Part shown: positions 35,143 through 44,016 of the stretch, piece by piece | How the letters are laid out: the number at the start of each line of letters is the position of its first letter | How positions within the stretch are numbered: position 1 is the stretch's first letter | DNA from: Schaedlerella glycyrrhizinilytica_A | GTDB taxonomy: Bacteria > Bacillota > Clostridia > Lachnospirales > Lachnospiraceae | Assembly (NCBI RefSeq): GCF_042852765.1 | Contig: NZ_AP031414.1 | DNA length: 64,000 nt | Strand: one strand, 5' to 3' | Made by a program: the position numbers and the translations under genes | The notes under the pieces: generated by a model | Told to the model about the DNA's origin: nothing | The model's input: the letters and a program-made list of their open reading frames with translations, nothing else | Database searches by the model: none

Positions 35143-36555
35143 ATGTACCAAAAAGAGAAAAATCCTTGGCTGAAACACTTGGATTTTATGCTGTTGGATG
35201 TAGTCTGTTTACAGCTTGCTTATGTCATGTCTTATATCATCCGGTATGGAATGTATATTCCATATACGGATAAAAATTATAGAAATCTTGGGATCATCAT
35301 CATGCTTGTGCAGATCTGTCTGACATTCTTTCTGGAGAATTATAAAGACATTTTGCGCAGAAGCCCGTTTGAAGAAATGAAAATGACGGCAGTTTTTGTG
35401 ACATCGGAAGTGCTGGCAGTTTTTTGCTATCTGTTTGTGACCCAGACTTCCCGCATTTTTTCAAGAGCCGTTTTATTACAGTTCTGGGTGCTTGGGATCG
35501 TAGTGATCTACTTTGCGCGGCTTATGAGAAAACGTACGATCCACAGAAAAATGGAAGACCATCGCTATCTGCAGTCGATGATACTGATCACTCCGGAGAA
35601 GTATGCACAGGAGATGATCTCCGGTCTGACGGCAGAAAGATATTCCGGATATTATGTAAAGGGGATCATCCTGCCGGATCAGGAGAGCAAAGAAAAGACG
35701 ATCTGCGATATTCCTGTTGTAGCAGATCAGGGATCGATGTTCGACTATCTGAGGGAGAACGTTGTGGACGAGGTATTTTTATACTTTCCGGATGCGTCTG
35801 CCATGCGCGAGCAAATCGTGGAAGCGTGCAATGAGATGGGAATCACCTGCCATCTGCGGATCGGGGAGCGGAAAAAGAGCTCCCACCGCGCGATCATTGA
35901 GAATGTCGGAGATTATATGGTGATCACATCCAGTATCAGTTTCGCGGATCCGAGACAGCTGATGCTCAAACGGGGAATGGATATTTTAGGCGGTATCGTC
36001 GGGATCATCCTGACAGCGCTGATCACGGTGATCTTTGCGCCGATCATTTATATCCAGAGCCCGGGACCGATCTTCTTTTCCCAGGAACGGGTAGGAAGAA
36101 ACGGACGAAAATTTAAGATTTATAAGTTCCGTTCCATGTATCCGGATGCGGAGGAACGGAAAAAAGAACTGATGGCGCAGAATAAGATGCAGGGGCTGAT
36201 GTTCAAGATGGACAACGACCCCCGGATCATTCCGATTGGGCATTTTATGCGGAAAACTTCTCTCGATGAATTTCCGCAGTTCTTCAATGTGCTGAAAGGG
36301 GACATGAGTCTGGTCGGAACGAGACCGCCGACAGTCGATGAATATGAACAGTATGAACAGCACCACAAAGCGCGTCTTGCCGCCAAACCGGGACTGACCG
36401 GTATGTGGCAGGTGAGCGGACGCAGCGACATCGTGGATTTTGAAGAAGTTGTGGAGCTGGATAAAAAATATATTACGGGATGGAACATCGGATTGGATTT
36501 CAAGATCTTGTTCCAGACGGTTAAAATCGTAATCACAGGGAAAGGATCGGTATAA
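35143..36555 (+). CDS. undecaprenyl-phosphate sugar-1-phosphate transferase, WcaJ/CpsE-like
   Basis: Second large initiating transferase, 470 residues. Four or five N-terminal membrane helices precede a CoA-binding-like middle domain and the catalytic part: DILGGIVGIILTALITVIF, FFSQERVGRNGRKFKIYKFR, the Asp-Glu dyad in TSLDEFPQFFN and LVGTRPPTVDEYEQYE. The loop MQGLMFKMDNDPR is typical of CpsE/EpsE-type glucose or galactose transferases. It starts three bases after the flippase stop, with AGAGGG as ribosome site. Its presence next to a second polymerase implies a polymer distinct from the one begun by the PglC-like enzyme, or alternative initiation; the choice cannot be made from sequence. 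Confidence 0.93.
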   Translation: MYQKEKNPWLKHLDFMLLDVVCLQLAYVMSYIIRYGMYIPYTDKNYRNLGIIIMLVQICLTFFLENYKDILRRSPFEEMKMTAVFVTSEVLAVFCYLFVTQTSRIFSRAVLLQFWVLGIVVIYFARLMRKRTIHRKMEDHRYLQSMILITPEKYAQEMISGLTAERYSGYYVKGIILPDQESKEKTICDIPVVADQGSMFDYLRENVVDEVFLYFPDASAMREQIVEACNEMGITCHLRIGERKKSSHRAIIENVGDYMVITSSISFADPRQLMLKRGMDILGGIVGIILTALITVIFAPIIYIQSPGPIFFSQERVGRNGRKFKIYKFRSMYPDAEERKKELMAQNKMQGLMFKMDNDPRIIPIGHFMRKTSLDEFPQFFNVLKGDMSLVGTRPPTVDEYEQYEQHHKARLAAKPGLTGMWQVSGRSDIVDFEEVVELDKKYITGWNIGLDFKILFQTVKIVITGKGSV

Positions 36556-36558
36556 TCT

Positions 36559-37788
36559 ATGGGAGGAACGACGGAGATCTTTGGATACCGGATATCAAAA
36601 GAAAAGATCAAAAGCATTGCAGATTTTCTTTATCTGACGGTATTCGCACTTCTTCTTGGCTATTATTTTCTGGTGACGACAACGTTTCCGATCGAATGGA
36701 GAGAGAACTTTCCGGCATATCTGCGTGTGCTTTTGATCGTAGTGATCCTGATCAAGCTGACTTATGTGGAAATCTATGATCTGAAAGAAGTTTTGTTTGC
36801 GGCGCTTATCAGTCTGTGTTTTCTGGCAGTCTGGATCCGTACGTCGGATCCTCTTGTATTAAATACGTTATTGCTGATCCTCGGTAGCAAAGGAACTTCG
36901 TTTGAGAAGATATTGAAAGTCTATGTGGCAGTGACAGCCGGACTTCTGGCGATCACGATGGCAGCGGCGCTTTTGGGATTCACAGAAAATCTGGTGTATA
37001 TCCAGGAGGGAAGAAGTCCGCGTATTGCGTTCGGAATCTGTTATCCGACGGATTTTTCCGCCCATGTGCTTTATAGTCTGCTTGCCTATGGGTATCTGCG
37101 CAGAGAGCGTATTCACTATGTGGAGCTTGCGCTGATGGCAAGCGCAGGCGTATTTGTCTATGTGTTCTGTGATGCCCGGGTGAACACAGTCTGCATCCTC
37201 GTTGCGACAGGGACGTTTCTGTACAATAAGATCCGGCACAAAAGAGCCGAAAAGCAGGGAAAGATATATGTGATGAACCGGATCTGGTCGTGGCTTCTGG
37301 CGATGTCCACGGTGATCTGCGCGTTGTTTATGACGTTGATGACGGTTTTCTATTCTTCCGAAAATCCGTTGACGGCATTTCTGAACCGTTTGATCAATTT
37401 CCGGCTTTCTTACGGAAAAAAGGGTGTGGATCTGTTTGGATTTTCATTGTTGGGTCAGTATATCCCGATGATCGGAAACGGGGGATCCGTAAAAGAATCG
37501 GAAATGTATTTCTTTCTGGATTGTTCTTATATGAATCTGGCGCTGCAGTTTGGAATTGTCCTGCTTGGCATTATTTTGATCATCTGCAGTGTGATCGGTT
37601 TTTCCGCGATCCAAAAGAAAAACTGGGTACTGCTCTGGATCCTTGCGGTTGTGGCGGTGCAGTGTATGATCGAGCATCATATGATGGATATTTCTTATAA
37701 TCCGTTTTTGTGGGCGGTCTTTGCAGATATGACGGTGAAAGCAGGAAAAAGATTGGATTGGAAAAAGAAAAGGAAACAGACAGTATGA
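36559..37788 (+). CDS. polytopic membrane protein, probable polysaccharide polymerase
   Basis: The 409-residue product has ten or so membrane segments and a large external loop near 290-320 (RLINFRLSYGKKGVDLFGFS). The loop pattern R-L-x-x-G-x-x-x-F resembles small Wzy-like proteins of Gram-positive capsule loci such as CpsH/EpsG-type polymerases. Its place directly after a WcaJ-like transferase supports polymerase function. It starts three bases after the upstream stop and overlaps the next gene by four bases (ATGA). Sequence conservation in this family is poor, so the call rests on topology and context. Confidence 0.75.
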   Translation: MGGTTEIFGYRISKEKIKSIADFLYLTVFALLLGYYFLVTTTFPIEWRENFPAYLRVLLIVVILIKLTYVEIYDLKEVLFAALISLCFLAVWIRTSDPLVLNTLLLILGSKGTSFEKILKVYVAVTAGLLAITMAAALLGFTENLVYIQEGRSPRIAFGICYPTDFSAHVLYSLLAYGYLRRERIHYVELALMASAGVFVYVFCDARVNTVCILVATGTFLYNKIRHKRAEKQGKIYVMNRIWSWLLAMSTVICALFMTLMTVFYSSENPLTAFLNRLINFRLSYGKKGVDLFGFSLLGQYIPMIGNGGSVKESEMYFFLDCSYMNLALQFGIVLLGIILIICSVIGFSAIQKKNWVLLWILAVVAVQCMIEHHMMDISYNPFLWAVFADMTVKAGKRLDWKKKRKQTV

Positions 37789-39158
37789 AAAAAATCGGAA
37801 AATTCTTGAAAGAAAATCCGGTCGTATGCGGTGTGGCAGGATCTTTTCTTGTTGTTGGGATCATGGCGGCATATCAGTTCGTGGAATCGCATACGACCGT
37901 GGATCCGAAATATATCACGCAGGAACTTGCACAGGCTGAGACACAGGCTGTGATAAATGATCCGAAAGTTGTGGCGAGTTATCTTGTGGAAGCTGTGAAA
38001 GAGCAGGATCTGGATAAGGCATTGCGGGGAATGGCGATTGATGAGAGTATTTTGAATATATCTCTTGCGAATTTGATCAATGAGGCAGGAGAATTCTATA
38101 CGGAAATGGAAATCGCTCCGTCCGGAAGTTACAGTAATTATAATGAACTGGCAGCGGCAGAGCTTGCTGGGGAGTATACGGCGAATCTGGAAAATCTGAC
38201 GGCGCAGTTGAAAGAAGCGGGAGAATTTCAGGTGGAAGAAATCTGTTATGTCGATCCGAAACAACAACTGGAACCGGAGAAATTAAGCGGCAATAGTAAG
38301 ATACTGGAAAATTGGGGCGGCGACTGCCTAACAGAGTTGATGGTATGGATTTCCTGTGAGGAAGAGGACTATCTGCTCGGACTTACGATGGCGCATTATG
38401 GAGATTCATGGAAAGTACTTTCCCTTGGATCTGCATTGACGGACACGACGGCAGAAGCTCCGATGCGGAAAACGACAGAGGAAGAATTCGCGGCGCTGAA
38501 AGGTACGATGAAAGAAAAAGATTATAAAAAACAGTTGCAGAAGAAAAATCTGGACAATACGTTATTTGAGGATACAGGACTGACGGATGAGGACATCGAG
38601 GAAATGCGTCTTCCGGCGAACTATTTTGTCTTGAATCCATTGCGGGAAGATACGGCAGAATCAACGATCGAAGCATTTGTGCGCAGTATCCAGAAAGAAG
38701 ATATGGGACGTGCGCTCGCATATTGTATGGGCGAAAGTTCGGAAGAAGTAGAACATACGGATGCGGCAATTCTTAAAGAACAGGAAGAGATCGCGGAGAT
38801 GGTGAAGCGCTTCTGCTATGGATTTTTAGGGGATGATTACAGTGAGGACGAGGCTTCCCTGCAGAGCATCGGAAAATCCGGCAGGAAGATCGTACAGGAA
38901 TTGGATCCGAAGTATTTTATGTATTTTGATCTAACGGAATCGGTGCTGCTTCAGGATGATGGAAAAGAGCAGCAGTATGCGGTATTGTTCTGGTATGCAG
39001 GAGAAACGTATGTGGTCGGCATGACTCTGGAAGAAAGCGACGGGGGATGGTATATCCGGTCACTGTCATCGGAAGATATGGGAACAGAGCCGGGGGAAAT
39101 ACGACTGGTATCGGAAGAAAAGTTGGAAGAACTGGAAAAAAGGGAGATTGAAAAATAA
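37785..39158 (+). CDS. membrane-anchored external protein with internal duplication, unknown function
   Basis: I do not recognise the family. The 457 residues begin with a short basic end and one membrane helix (about 13-30, CGVAGSFLVVGIMAAY), the rest being outside. Two similar halves can be seen: VASYLVEAVKEQDLDKALRG...DYLLGLTMAHYGDSWKVLSL and IEAFVRSIQKEDMGRALAYC...TYVVGMTLEESDGGWYIRSL. Each pairs an N-terminal helical segment with a C-terminal beta hairpin, an outline like NTF2-type folds. The ATG at 37785 overlaps the polymerase stop by four bases, with AGGAAA as ribosome site. The sequence is acidic overall. Coupling to a polymerase and an Alg14/13-like pair suggests a role in polymer assembly, but that is only context. 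Confidence 0.8.
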   Translation: MKKIGKFLKENPVVCGVAGSFLVVGIMAAYQFVESHTTVDPKYITQELAQAETQAVINDPKVVASYLVEAVKEQDLDKALRGMAIDESILNISLANLINEAGEFYTEMEIAPSGSYSNYNELAAAELAGEYTANLENLTAQLKEAGEFQVEEICYVDPKQQLEPEKLSGNSKILENWGGDCLTELMVWISCEEEDYLLGLTMAHYGDSWKVLSLGSALTDTTAEAPMRKTTEEEFAALKGTMKEKDYKKQLQKKNLDNTLFEDTGLTDEDIEEMRLPANYFVLNPLREDTAESTIEAFVRSIQKEDMGRALAYCMGESSEEVEHTDAAILKEQEEIAEMVKRFCYGFLGDDYSEDEASLQSIGKSGRKIVQELDPKYFMYFDLTESVLLQDDGKEQQYAVLFWYAGETYVVGMTLEESDGGWYIRSLSSEDMGTEPGEIRLVSEEKLEELEKREIEK

Positions 39159-39160
39159 TT

Positions 39161-39610
39161 ATGAAAGTATGTTTGGTTGGTTCATCGGGCGGGCATCTGA
39201 CCCATTTGTATATGTTGAAGCCGTTCTGGCAGGATAAGGAACGGTTCTGGGTGACGTTTAATAAGGAGGATGCGAACAGCATTCTGGAGGGAGAGCAGGT
39301 TTATCATTGCTATTACCCGACGAACCGGAGCCTGAAAGCATTGTTGATCAATACAAGACTTGCCTGGAAAGTATTGAGAAAAGAACGCCCGGACGTAATT
39401 GTCTCCTCCGGGGCGGCGGTCGCAGTTCCGTTTTTTTATCTCGGAAAATTGTTTGGGATGAAGACAATCTATATCGAAGTGTTTGACCGGATCGATAAAC
39501 CGACCATGACAGGCAAAATGGTATATCCGGTGACCGACCGTTTCATCGTGCAGTGGGAAGAGATGAAACAGGTGTACAAAAAAGCGATCAATTTGGGAAG
39601 TATTTTCTAA
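39161..39610 (+). CDS. Alg14/PssD-like glycosyltransferase membrane subunit
   Basis: The 149-residue protein matches the PssD/Cps14F/EpsE-accessory family, related to eukaryotic Alg14, which recruits and activates a catalytic partner at the membrane. KVCLVGSSGGHLTHL at the N-terminus is the signature glycine-rich start; ERFWVTFNKEDA, PDVIVSSGAAVAVPF and IYIEVFDRIDKPTMTGKM follow. Length is standard. It is followed after 12 bases by its partner, so the two form a split GT28-type transferase, usually a beta-1,4-glucosyl or galactosyl transferase adding the second sugar. The sugar specificity is not visible. Confidence 0.93.
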   Translation: MKVCLVGSSGGHLTHLYMLKPFWQDKERFWVTFNKEDANSILEGEQVYHCYYPTNRSLKALLINTRLAWKVLRKERPDVIVSSGAAVAVPFFYLGKLFGMKTIYIEVFDRIDKPTMTGKMVYPVTDRFIVQWEEMKQVYKKAINLGSIF

Positions 39611-39622
39611 AGGGAGACTGAT

Positions 39623-40120
39623 ATGATATTTGTGACAGTAGGAACACATGAACAGCCGTTTGACCGGCTGCTTACGGAAATCGACCGATTAAAAGAAAAC
39701 GGGACCATTCAGGAACCGGTCATGATACAATCCGGCTTTTCTACATATGAGCCAAAGTATTGTGAATGGAAAAAACTGATCCCTTATGCGGAGATGATAA
39801 AAAATGTCAAGGAAGCGCGGATCGTGATCACGCATGGCGGACCGGCAAGCTTTATGATGGCGCTTCAGGAAGAAAAGATTCCGATCGTTGTTCCGCGCCG
39901 CGCAGAATTTGATGAGCATGTCAATGATCATCAGGCGGAGTTTGCGGCGGCAGTGGCGAAACGGTACGGAAATATCATCCCGGTCATGGACATTGCGGAG
40001 TTGGAAACGATCGTTTCCGATTATGATCAGATCGTATCGAAAATGTCATCGAAAGTGACCAGTAATAATGCAAAATTCAATGAAGCATTTGAAAAGATTG
40101 TAGAGGAAGTAGTGAAATGA
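39623..40120 (+). CDS. Alg13/PssE-like glycosyltransferase catalytic subunit
   Basis: At 165 residues this is the donor-binding half of the split GT28-type enzyme begun by the previous gene. IFVTVGTHEQPFDRLL is the family start, and ITHGGPASFMMAL plus IVVPRRAEFDEHVNDHQ are the UDP-sugar binding motifs. Partner genes in this order are common in Streptococcus cps14FG and rhizobial pssDE. GGGAGA at 39612-39617 is the ribosome site, and the gene overlaps the next by four bases (ATGA). Confidence 0.94.
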   Translation: MIFVTVGTHEQPFDRLLTEIDRLKENGTIQEPVMIQSGFSTYEPKYCEWKKLIPYAEMIKNVKEARIVITHGGPASFMMALQEEKIPIVVPRRAEFDEHVNDHQAEFAAAVAKRYGNIIPVMDIAELETIVSDYDQIVSKMSSKVTSNNAKFNEAFEKIVEEVVK

Positions 40121-41208
40121 AACTATTATGGATCACAACGGTTGAGATCAATTACAATGGAATTTCAGACTGTATGTATCAATATTTGCAGGCGATGGAT
40201 AAAAGTGGGATGGAGATTGATATTCTTGCGGTAAAACCATCCAATCCGGAATATGAAAAGCGTTTTCGCGATCTTGGATGCCGGGTAATTCATTTGGACT
40301 GCCGGAATTCCAATCCGCCGCTTTATACGATCCGGCTTGCAAAACTGATACGGAAGCAGCAGTATGATCTCGTGCATGTTCACGGCAACAGTGCGACAAT
40401 GACGTTTGATCTTCTCGGCGCGAAGCTGGGGGGATGCAAAGTGCGGATCGCGCATAGCCACAATACAAGCTGCACCCATGTGACAGAGGACAAGATACTG
40501 CGCCCTCTGTTTTATCATCTTGTGACGGAACGCTATGCCTGTGGAAAAGCGGCCGGCGAGTGGCTTTACAAAGATCGTCCGTTTTCGGTGATCCCGAATG
40601 GGCGGGATTTAAAACGGCTGACATATTTACCGAAGATCCGGGAGCGGTTCCGCAGACAGTGGAAGATGGAAGACGCTTTTGTGATCGGTCATGTGGGCAG
40701 CTTTAATGAAGTGAAAAATCAGGAATTTGTTGTGGAAGTATTTCAAAAATTTTCCGAAAAAAATCCGAAAGCACGCCTTGTGCTGATGGGAGACGGAGAG
40801 CGGATGGACGCTGTAAAAGCACAGTGTCAGGAACGTCACATTGCGGATCGGGTATTGTTTCTCGGAAATGTACCGAATGTGGCGGAACTTTTAAATGCAA
40901 TGGATCTGATGCTGCTTCCAAGCAGACATGAGGGACTTCCGCTTGTTGTGATGGAATGGCAGGCAGCCGGACTGCCGAGTGTGCTGTCTGATGTGATCAC
41001 GAGAGAGTGTAAACTGTGCGACCTGGTACAGTATCTGCCGTTGGAGGTAGGAGCAGAAGAATGGACCAAAGCGATTGCAGATATGCCGATCCCGGATCGG
41101 GAAAAAGCTTGCAGGATGGGACAGACGGCATTAAAAGCAGCAGGATATGATCTGGAGGAAAATGCGGCGCATTTAAAAGAAATGTATCAAGACCTGATCC
41201 GGTCTTAA
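40117..41208 (+). CDS. family 4 glycosyltransferase, EpsF-like
   Basis: GT-B enzyme of 363 residues, translationally coupled to the Alg13-like gene through an ATGA overlap. IAHSHNTSCTH near 110 is the acceptor-side motif, FVIGHVGSFNEVKNQEFVV opens the donor domain and LPSRHEGLPLVVMEWQ near 266-281 contains the E-x7-E region. It is related to the transferase at 31483. It probably extends the chain after the split enzyme, an inference from order. Confidence 0.93.
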   Translation: MKLLWITTVEINYNGISDCMYQYLQAMDKSGMEIDILAVKPSNPEYEKRFRDLGCRVIHLDCRNSNPPLYTIRLAKLIRKQQYDLVHVHGNSATMTFDLLGAKLGGCKVRIAHSHNTSCTHVTEDKILRPLFYHLVTERYACGKAAGEWLYKDRPFSVIPNGRDLKRLTYLPKIRERFRRQWKMEDAFVIGHVGSFNEVKNQEFVVEVFQKFSEKNPKARLVLMGDGERMDAVKAQCQERHIADRVLFLGNVPNVAELLNAMDLMLLPSRHEGLPLVVMEWQAAGLPSVLSDVITRECKLCDLVQYLPLEVGAEEWTKAIADMPIPDREKACRMGQTALKAAGYDLEENAAHLKEMYQDLIRS

Positions 41209-41266
41209 AAAACAGAAAACACAACGTGTATGCTGGATGTGAAAAAAATGGGAGAGGATACAAAGG

Positions 41267-42088
41267 ATGGCAAATGAACTGACAAGACAGCTTCAATTGA
41301 GAGAGCTGGAGATCTTAATAGAGTTGGATCGTGTGTGCAAAGAAGAAAATCTGACTTATTTTCTGGAGGGGGGAACGCTGCTCGGCGCGCTTCGGCACGG
41401 TGGTTTTATTCCGTGGGATGACGATATCGACGTGCTGATGCCAAGAGAAGATTATAATCGATTGATCGACGTATTCCGCGAGGGAAAATTAAAAGGGTAT
41501 CATCTGCAGTGTATCGAGACCGATCCCGGATATTGGAACTTCTTTGCGAAACTTCGGAAAAACGGAACGACATTTATCACAAAGGAAGAAAGGTATGTGA
41601 AGAGTCATCAGGGCGTTTTTATTGATATTTTCCCGATGGAGGGGATCGAACGGGAACACGCAGAGGGGATCAGGAAATGCGATTTCTGGCAGCCATTGCT
41701 GCGGTCGGTTTTGCTTCGCCGGGTCCATATGACCGTGCAGGGGGGAAGCGGGAAAAAAGAGATCGTATTGAAAATGCTGAAAGGACTGCTGGCGCCATTT
41801 TCGAACACCGCGCTTCAGCATTTCGGGACCCGTTTTTTGAAATCCAAACCGAAACAGGCGGCAGACGCTTATTACCGCGCGCCGATCACACGGGGAGACA
41901 AAGAAATGAACAGGGTATGGCCGTTTGAAAAGGTCTATCCGGCGGAAACATTGAAGTTTGAAGACCACGATTTTCCGGTGTTCCATGATTACCGCTGGTA
42001 TTTGGAGCAGCTTTACGGCAATACTTATATGGAACTTCCGCCGGAAGAAGATCGTGTGACGCATGAGCCGTGGAAAATCGAATTGTAG
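41267..42088 (+). CDS. LicD family phosphotransferase
   Basis: LicD proteins transfer phosphocholine or other phospho-groups from CDP-linked donors onto glycans. The 273 residues show the family core: LTYFLEGGTLLGALRHGG near 25-43 and FIPWDDDIDVLMPREDY near 44-60, where the Asp cluster binds metal. EDRVTHEPW near the C-terminus is also usual. AGAGGA at 41253-41258 precedes the ATG. No choline uptake or kinase genes (licABC) are present in the window, so the group added may be phosphocholine supplied from elsewhere, or another such as glycerol- or ribitol-phosphate. The nucleotidyltransferase-fold motif is seen; the donor is unknown. Confidence 0.93.
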   Translation: MANELTRQLQLRELEILIELDRVCKEENLTYFLEGGTLLGALRHGGFIPWDDDIDVLMPREDYNRLIDVFREGKLKGYHLQCIETDPGYWNFFAKLRKNGTTFITKEERYVKSHQGVFIDIFPMEGIEREHAEGIRKCDFWQPLLRSVLLRRVHMTVQGGSGKKEIVLKMLKGLLAPFSNTALQHFGTRFLKSKPKQAADAYYRAPITRGDKEMNRVWPFEKVYPAETLKFEDHDFPVFHDYRWYLEQLYGNTYMELPPEEDRVTHEPWKIEL

Positions 42089-42118
42089 AATTGTAATGGA
42101 AGGAAATAATAAAAAATC

Positions 42119-43054
42119 ATGGTATCGATCATTATGTCAACCTACAATGGAACAACCTATCTGGAAGAACAATTGGACTCGATCCGGTTGCAGACCCGTC
42201 AGGCGGATGAGGTTGTGATCAGCGATGATTGTTCCAAAGATCAGACGGTTGAGGCAGTCAAAGCGTATATTCAGAAATATGATTTGAAAAACTGGAGTAT
42301 ATACCGCAATGAGACAAACTGCGGATGGGAAAAAAATTTCATGCAGGGGATCGAAAAGACAAGGGGAGACCTGCTCTTTTTTGCGGATCAGGATGATATT
42401 TGGGAAGCGGAAAAATTAGAAAAAATGTGTGCAGTCATGGAACAGCACCCGGAGATCTCGGTTCTGGCTTCGGACTATATGCCGTTTTATATGGACGCGG
42501 CGGTGGACAAGGCAAGAAATGAGGAAAAAATGCAAAGCGACGGTACGCTGGAACAATATCCGTTTGATACCGGTTTTTTATATGTACACAGACCGGGGTG
42601 CGTATATTGTACCCGGAGATCATTTGCGGAAAAGATCAAATTGTATTGGTTTGAAAAATACCCGCATGATGCATTGTTCTGGCGGTATGCCAATCTGACC
42701 GGCGGACTCTATTTGTATCATGAACCGTTGATCCGGTTCCGGCGGCATGCCAACAATGCCTCATCCGTGGCAACGACCGGGCTTGCAAAGAAGACGGCGG
42801 ATGCTGTTTATTATGTGGAAGTGCTGAAAAAACTGGAGCAGTTTATAAAAGAGCAGAATATCATTCTTTCGGATCGGCAAAAAAGGATCATCGGGAAAGT
42901 GATCCGGTACAGCAGATACAGACTGCGTTTTTTGAAAGATCATAGGCTGTTATGCGGTATCCGGCTGATACGATATTTAGATTGTTATTATGCACCGAAG
43001 ACATGGATTTCCGATTGGATCATTGTATTATTCAAAAAGGAAATGAAACGTTAA
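42119..43054 (+). CDS. family 2 glycosyltransferase, rhamnosyltransferase-like
   Basis: A 311-residue GT-A protein. VSIIMSTYNGTTYLEEQLDS opens the fold, SDDCSKDQT is the nucleotide loop and FADQDDIWEAEKL near residue 83-95 is the strongly conserved metal motif of the RgpB/WbbL-like rhamnosyl and related transferases. RPGCVYCTRRS and RFRRHANNAS are other subgroup landmarks. The C-terminal basic, aromatic tail may bind the membrane. The ribosome site GGAAGGAAA (42098-42106) is rather far from the ATG. dTDP-rhamnose is a plausible donor given rfbC/rfbD. Confidence 0.9.
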   Translation: MVSIIMSTYNGTTYLEEQLDSIRLQTRQADEVVISDDCSKDQTVEAVKAYIQKYDLKNWSIYRNETNCGWEKNFMQGIEKTRGDLLFFADQDDIWEAEKLEKMCAVMEQHPEISVLASDYMPFYMDAAVDKARNEEKMQSDGTLEQYPFDTGFLYVHRPGCVYCTRRSFAEKIKLYWFEKYPHDALFWRYANLTGGLYLYHEPLIRFRRHANNASSVATTGLAKKTADAVYYVEVLKKLEQFIKEQNIILSDRQKRIIGKVIRYSRYRLRFLKDHRLLCGIRLIRYLDCYYAPKTWISDWIIVLFKKEMKR

Positions 43055-43072
43055 GACAGAGAGGGAAAACGA

Positions 43073-44005
43073 ATGGAAAACAGACAGGAAGAGCCACGCT
43101 TCAGCGTGATCATTGTGACGTGCAACCGACTTGCGTTGTTGAAAGAGTGTGTTGCGCATGCATCGAATCAGGAGAAAATGCCGGAAAAAATCATCATCAT
43201 CAACAATGCAAGTACGGACGGCACGCTTGAATATCTGCAGGAAGAGCAGTTTCAAAGCCAATTGTATCATATTGTAAATGAATCCGAAAACCTCGGCGGG
43301 GCAGGCGGTTTCTCCCGCGGCGTCGAAACAGCGCTTGCTGAAAAAGGAGACTGGTTTTTGTTGATCGACGACGATGCGATGATCGCGTCGGATTTCCTAA
43401 GCAGTATCGCAGAGGCGGTCAAAAGTCATCCGGAATGCGGCGCGTTTACCGGAGTGGTGGAGACAGAGGGACAGATCGACACACTTCATCGCCGGAGAAG
43501 AAAAAAAGCGGGAAGCGTACAGATGGTAAATATTCCGGAAGAAGCGTACAAAAGAGAGGAATTTGAACTGGACGCCGCGTCGTTCTGCGGATTGGTTGTT
43601 GGAAGAAAGATCGTGGAGAAGATCGGTCTTCCGGAGAAAGAGTTTTTTATCTGGAATGACGATCTGGAATATTCGCTTCGTATCCGGATGCACACAGAAA
43701 TCCGAAATATCAACCGTGCCCGGCTGAATCATAAGACAAATTTATACAGCCAGAGAAGCAGTAAACGGTATCTCTGGAAAGATTATTATGGATTCCGGAA
43801 TTATTTTTACACATGCAGGAAGTATGGAAATAAAACGGACTGTATCATGAGCTATGCGATCCCAAGACTGCGGCTGATCTACTGGAGAATGCAGCATATC
43901 ATCAGCAGAAAAGATTATGTGTACAATCTGGAAATGCTGAATCGCTGCCGGAAAGACGCGAAACAGGGAAAACTGGGGATTGTGAAAGAATATTTTCCGG
44001 GATAG
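43073..44005 (+). CDS. family 2 glycosyltransferase, GlfT2-like galactofuranosyltransferase
   Basis: The 310-residue protein starts FSVIIVTCNRLALLKECV, with NNASTDGTLE in the nucleotide loop. ESENLGGAGGFSRGV near 73-87 and LLIDDDAMI near 99-107 form the combination typical of the GlfT2-like branch of GT2, which uses UDP-galactofuranose. EFFIWNDDLEYSLRI near 196-210 holds the catalytic base. The UDP-galactopyranose mutase gene at 20674 would supply the donor. It follows the previous GT2 after 18 bases and is three bases from the next gene. The donor is an inference from subgroup motif plus glf. Confidence 0.88.
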   Translation: MENRQEEPRFSVIIVTCNRLALLKECVAHASNQEKMPEKIIIINNASTDGTLEYLQEEQFQSQLYHIVNESENLGGAGGFSRGVETALAEKGDWFLLIDDDAMIASDFLSSIAEAVKSHPECGAFTGVVETEGQIDTLHRRRRKKAGSVQMVNIPEEAYKREEFELDAASFCGLVVGRKIVEKIGLPEKEFFIWNDDLEYSLRIRMHTEIRNINRARLNHKTNLYSQRSSKRYLWKDYYGFRNYFYTCRKYGNKTDCIMSYAIPRLRLIYWRMQHIISRKDYVYNLEMLNRCRKDAKQGKLGIVKEYFPG

Positions 44006-44016
44006 AGGTGAAGCGG

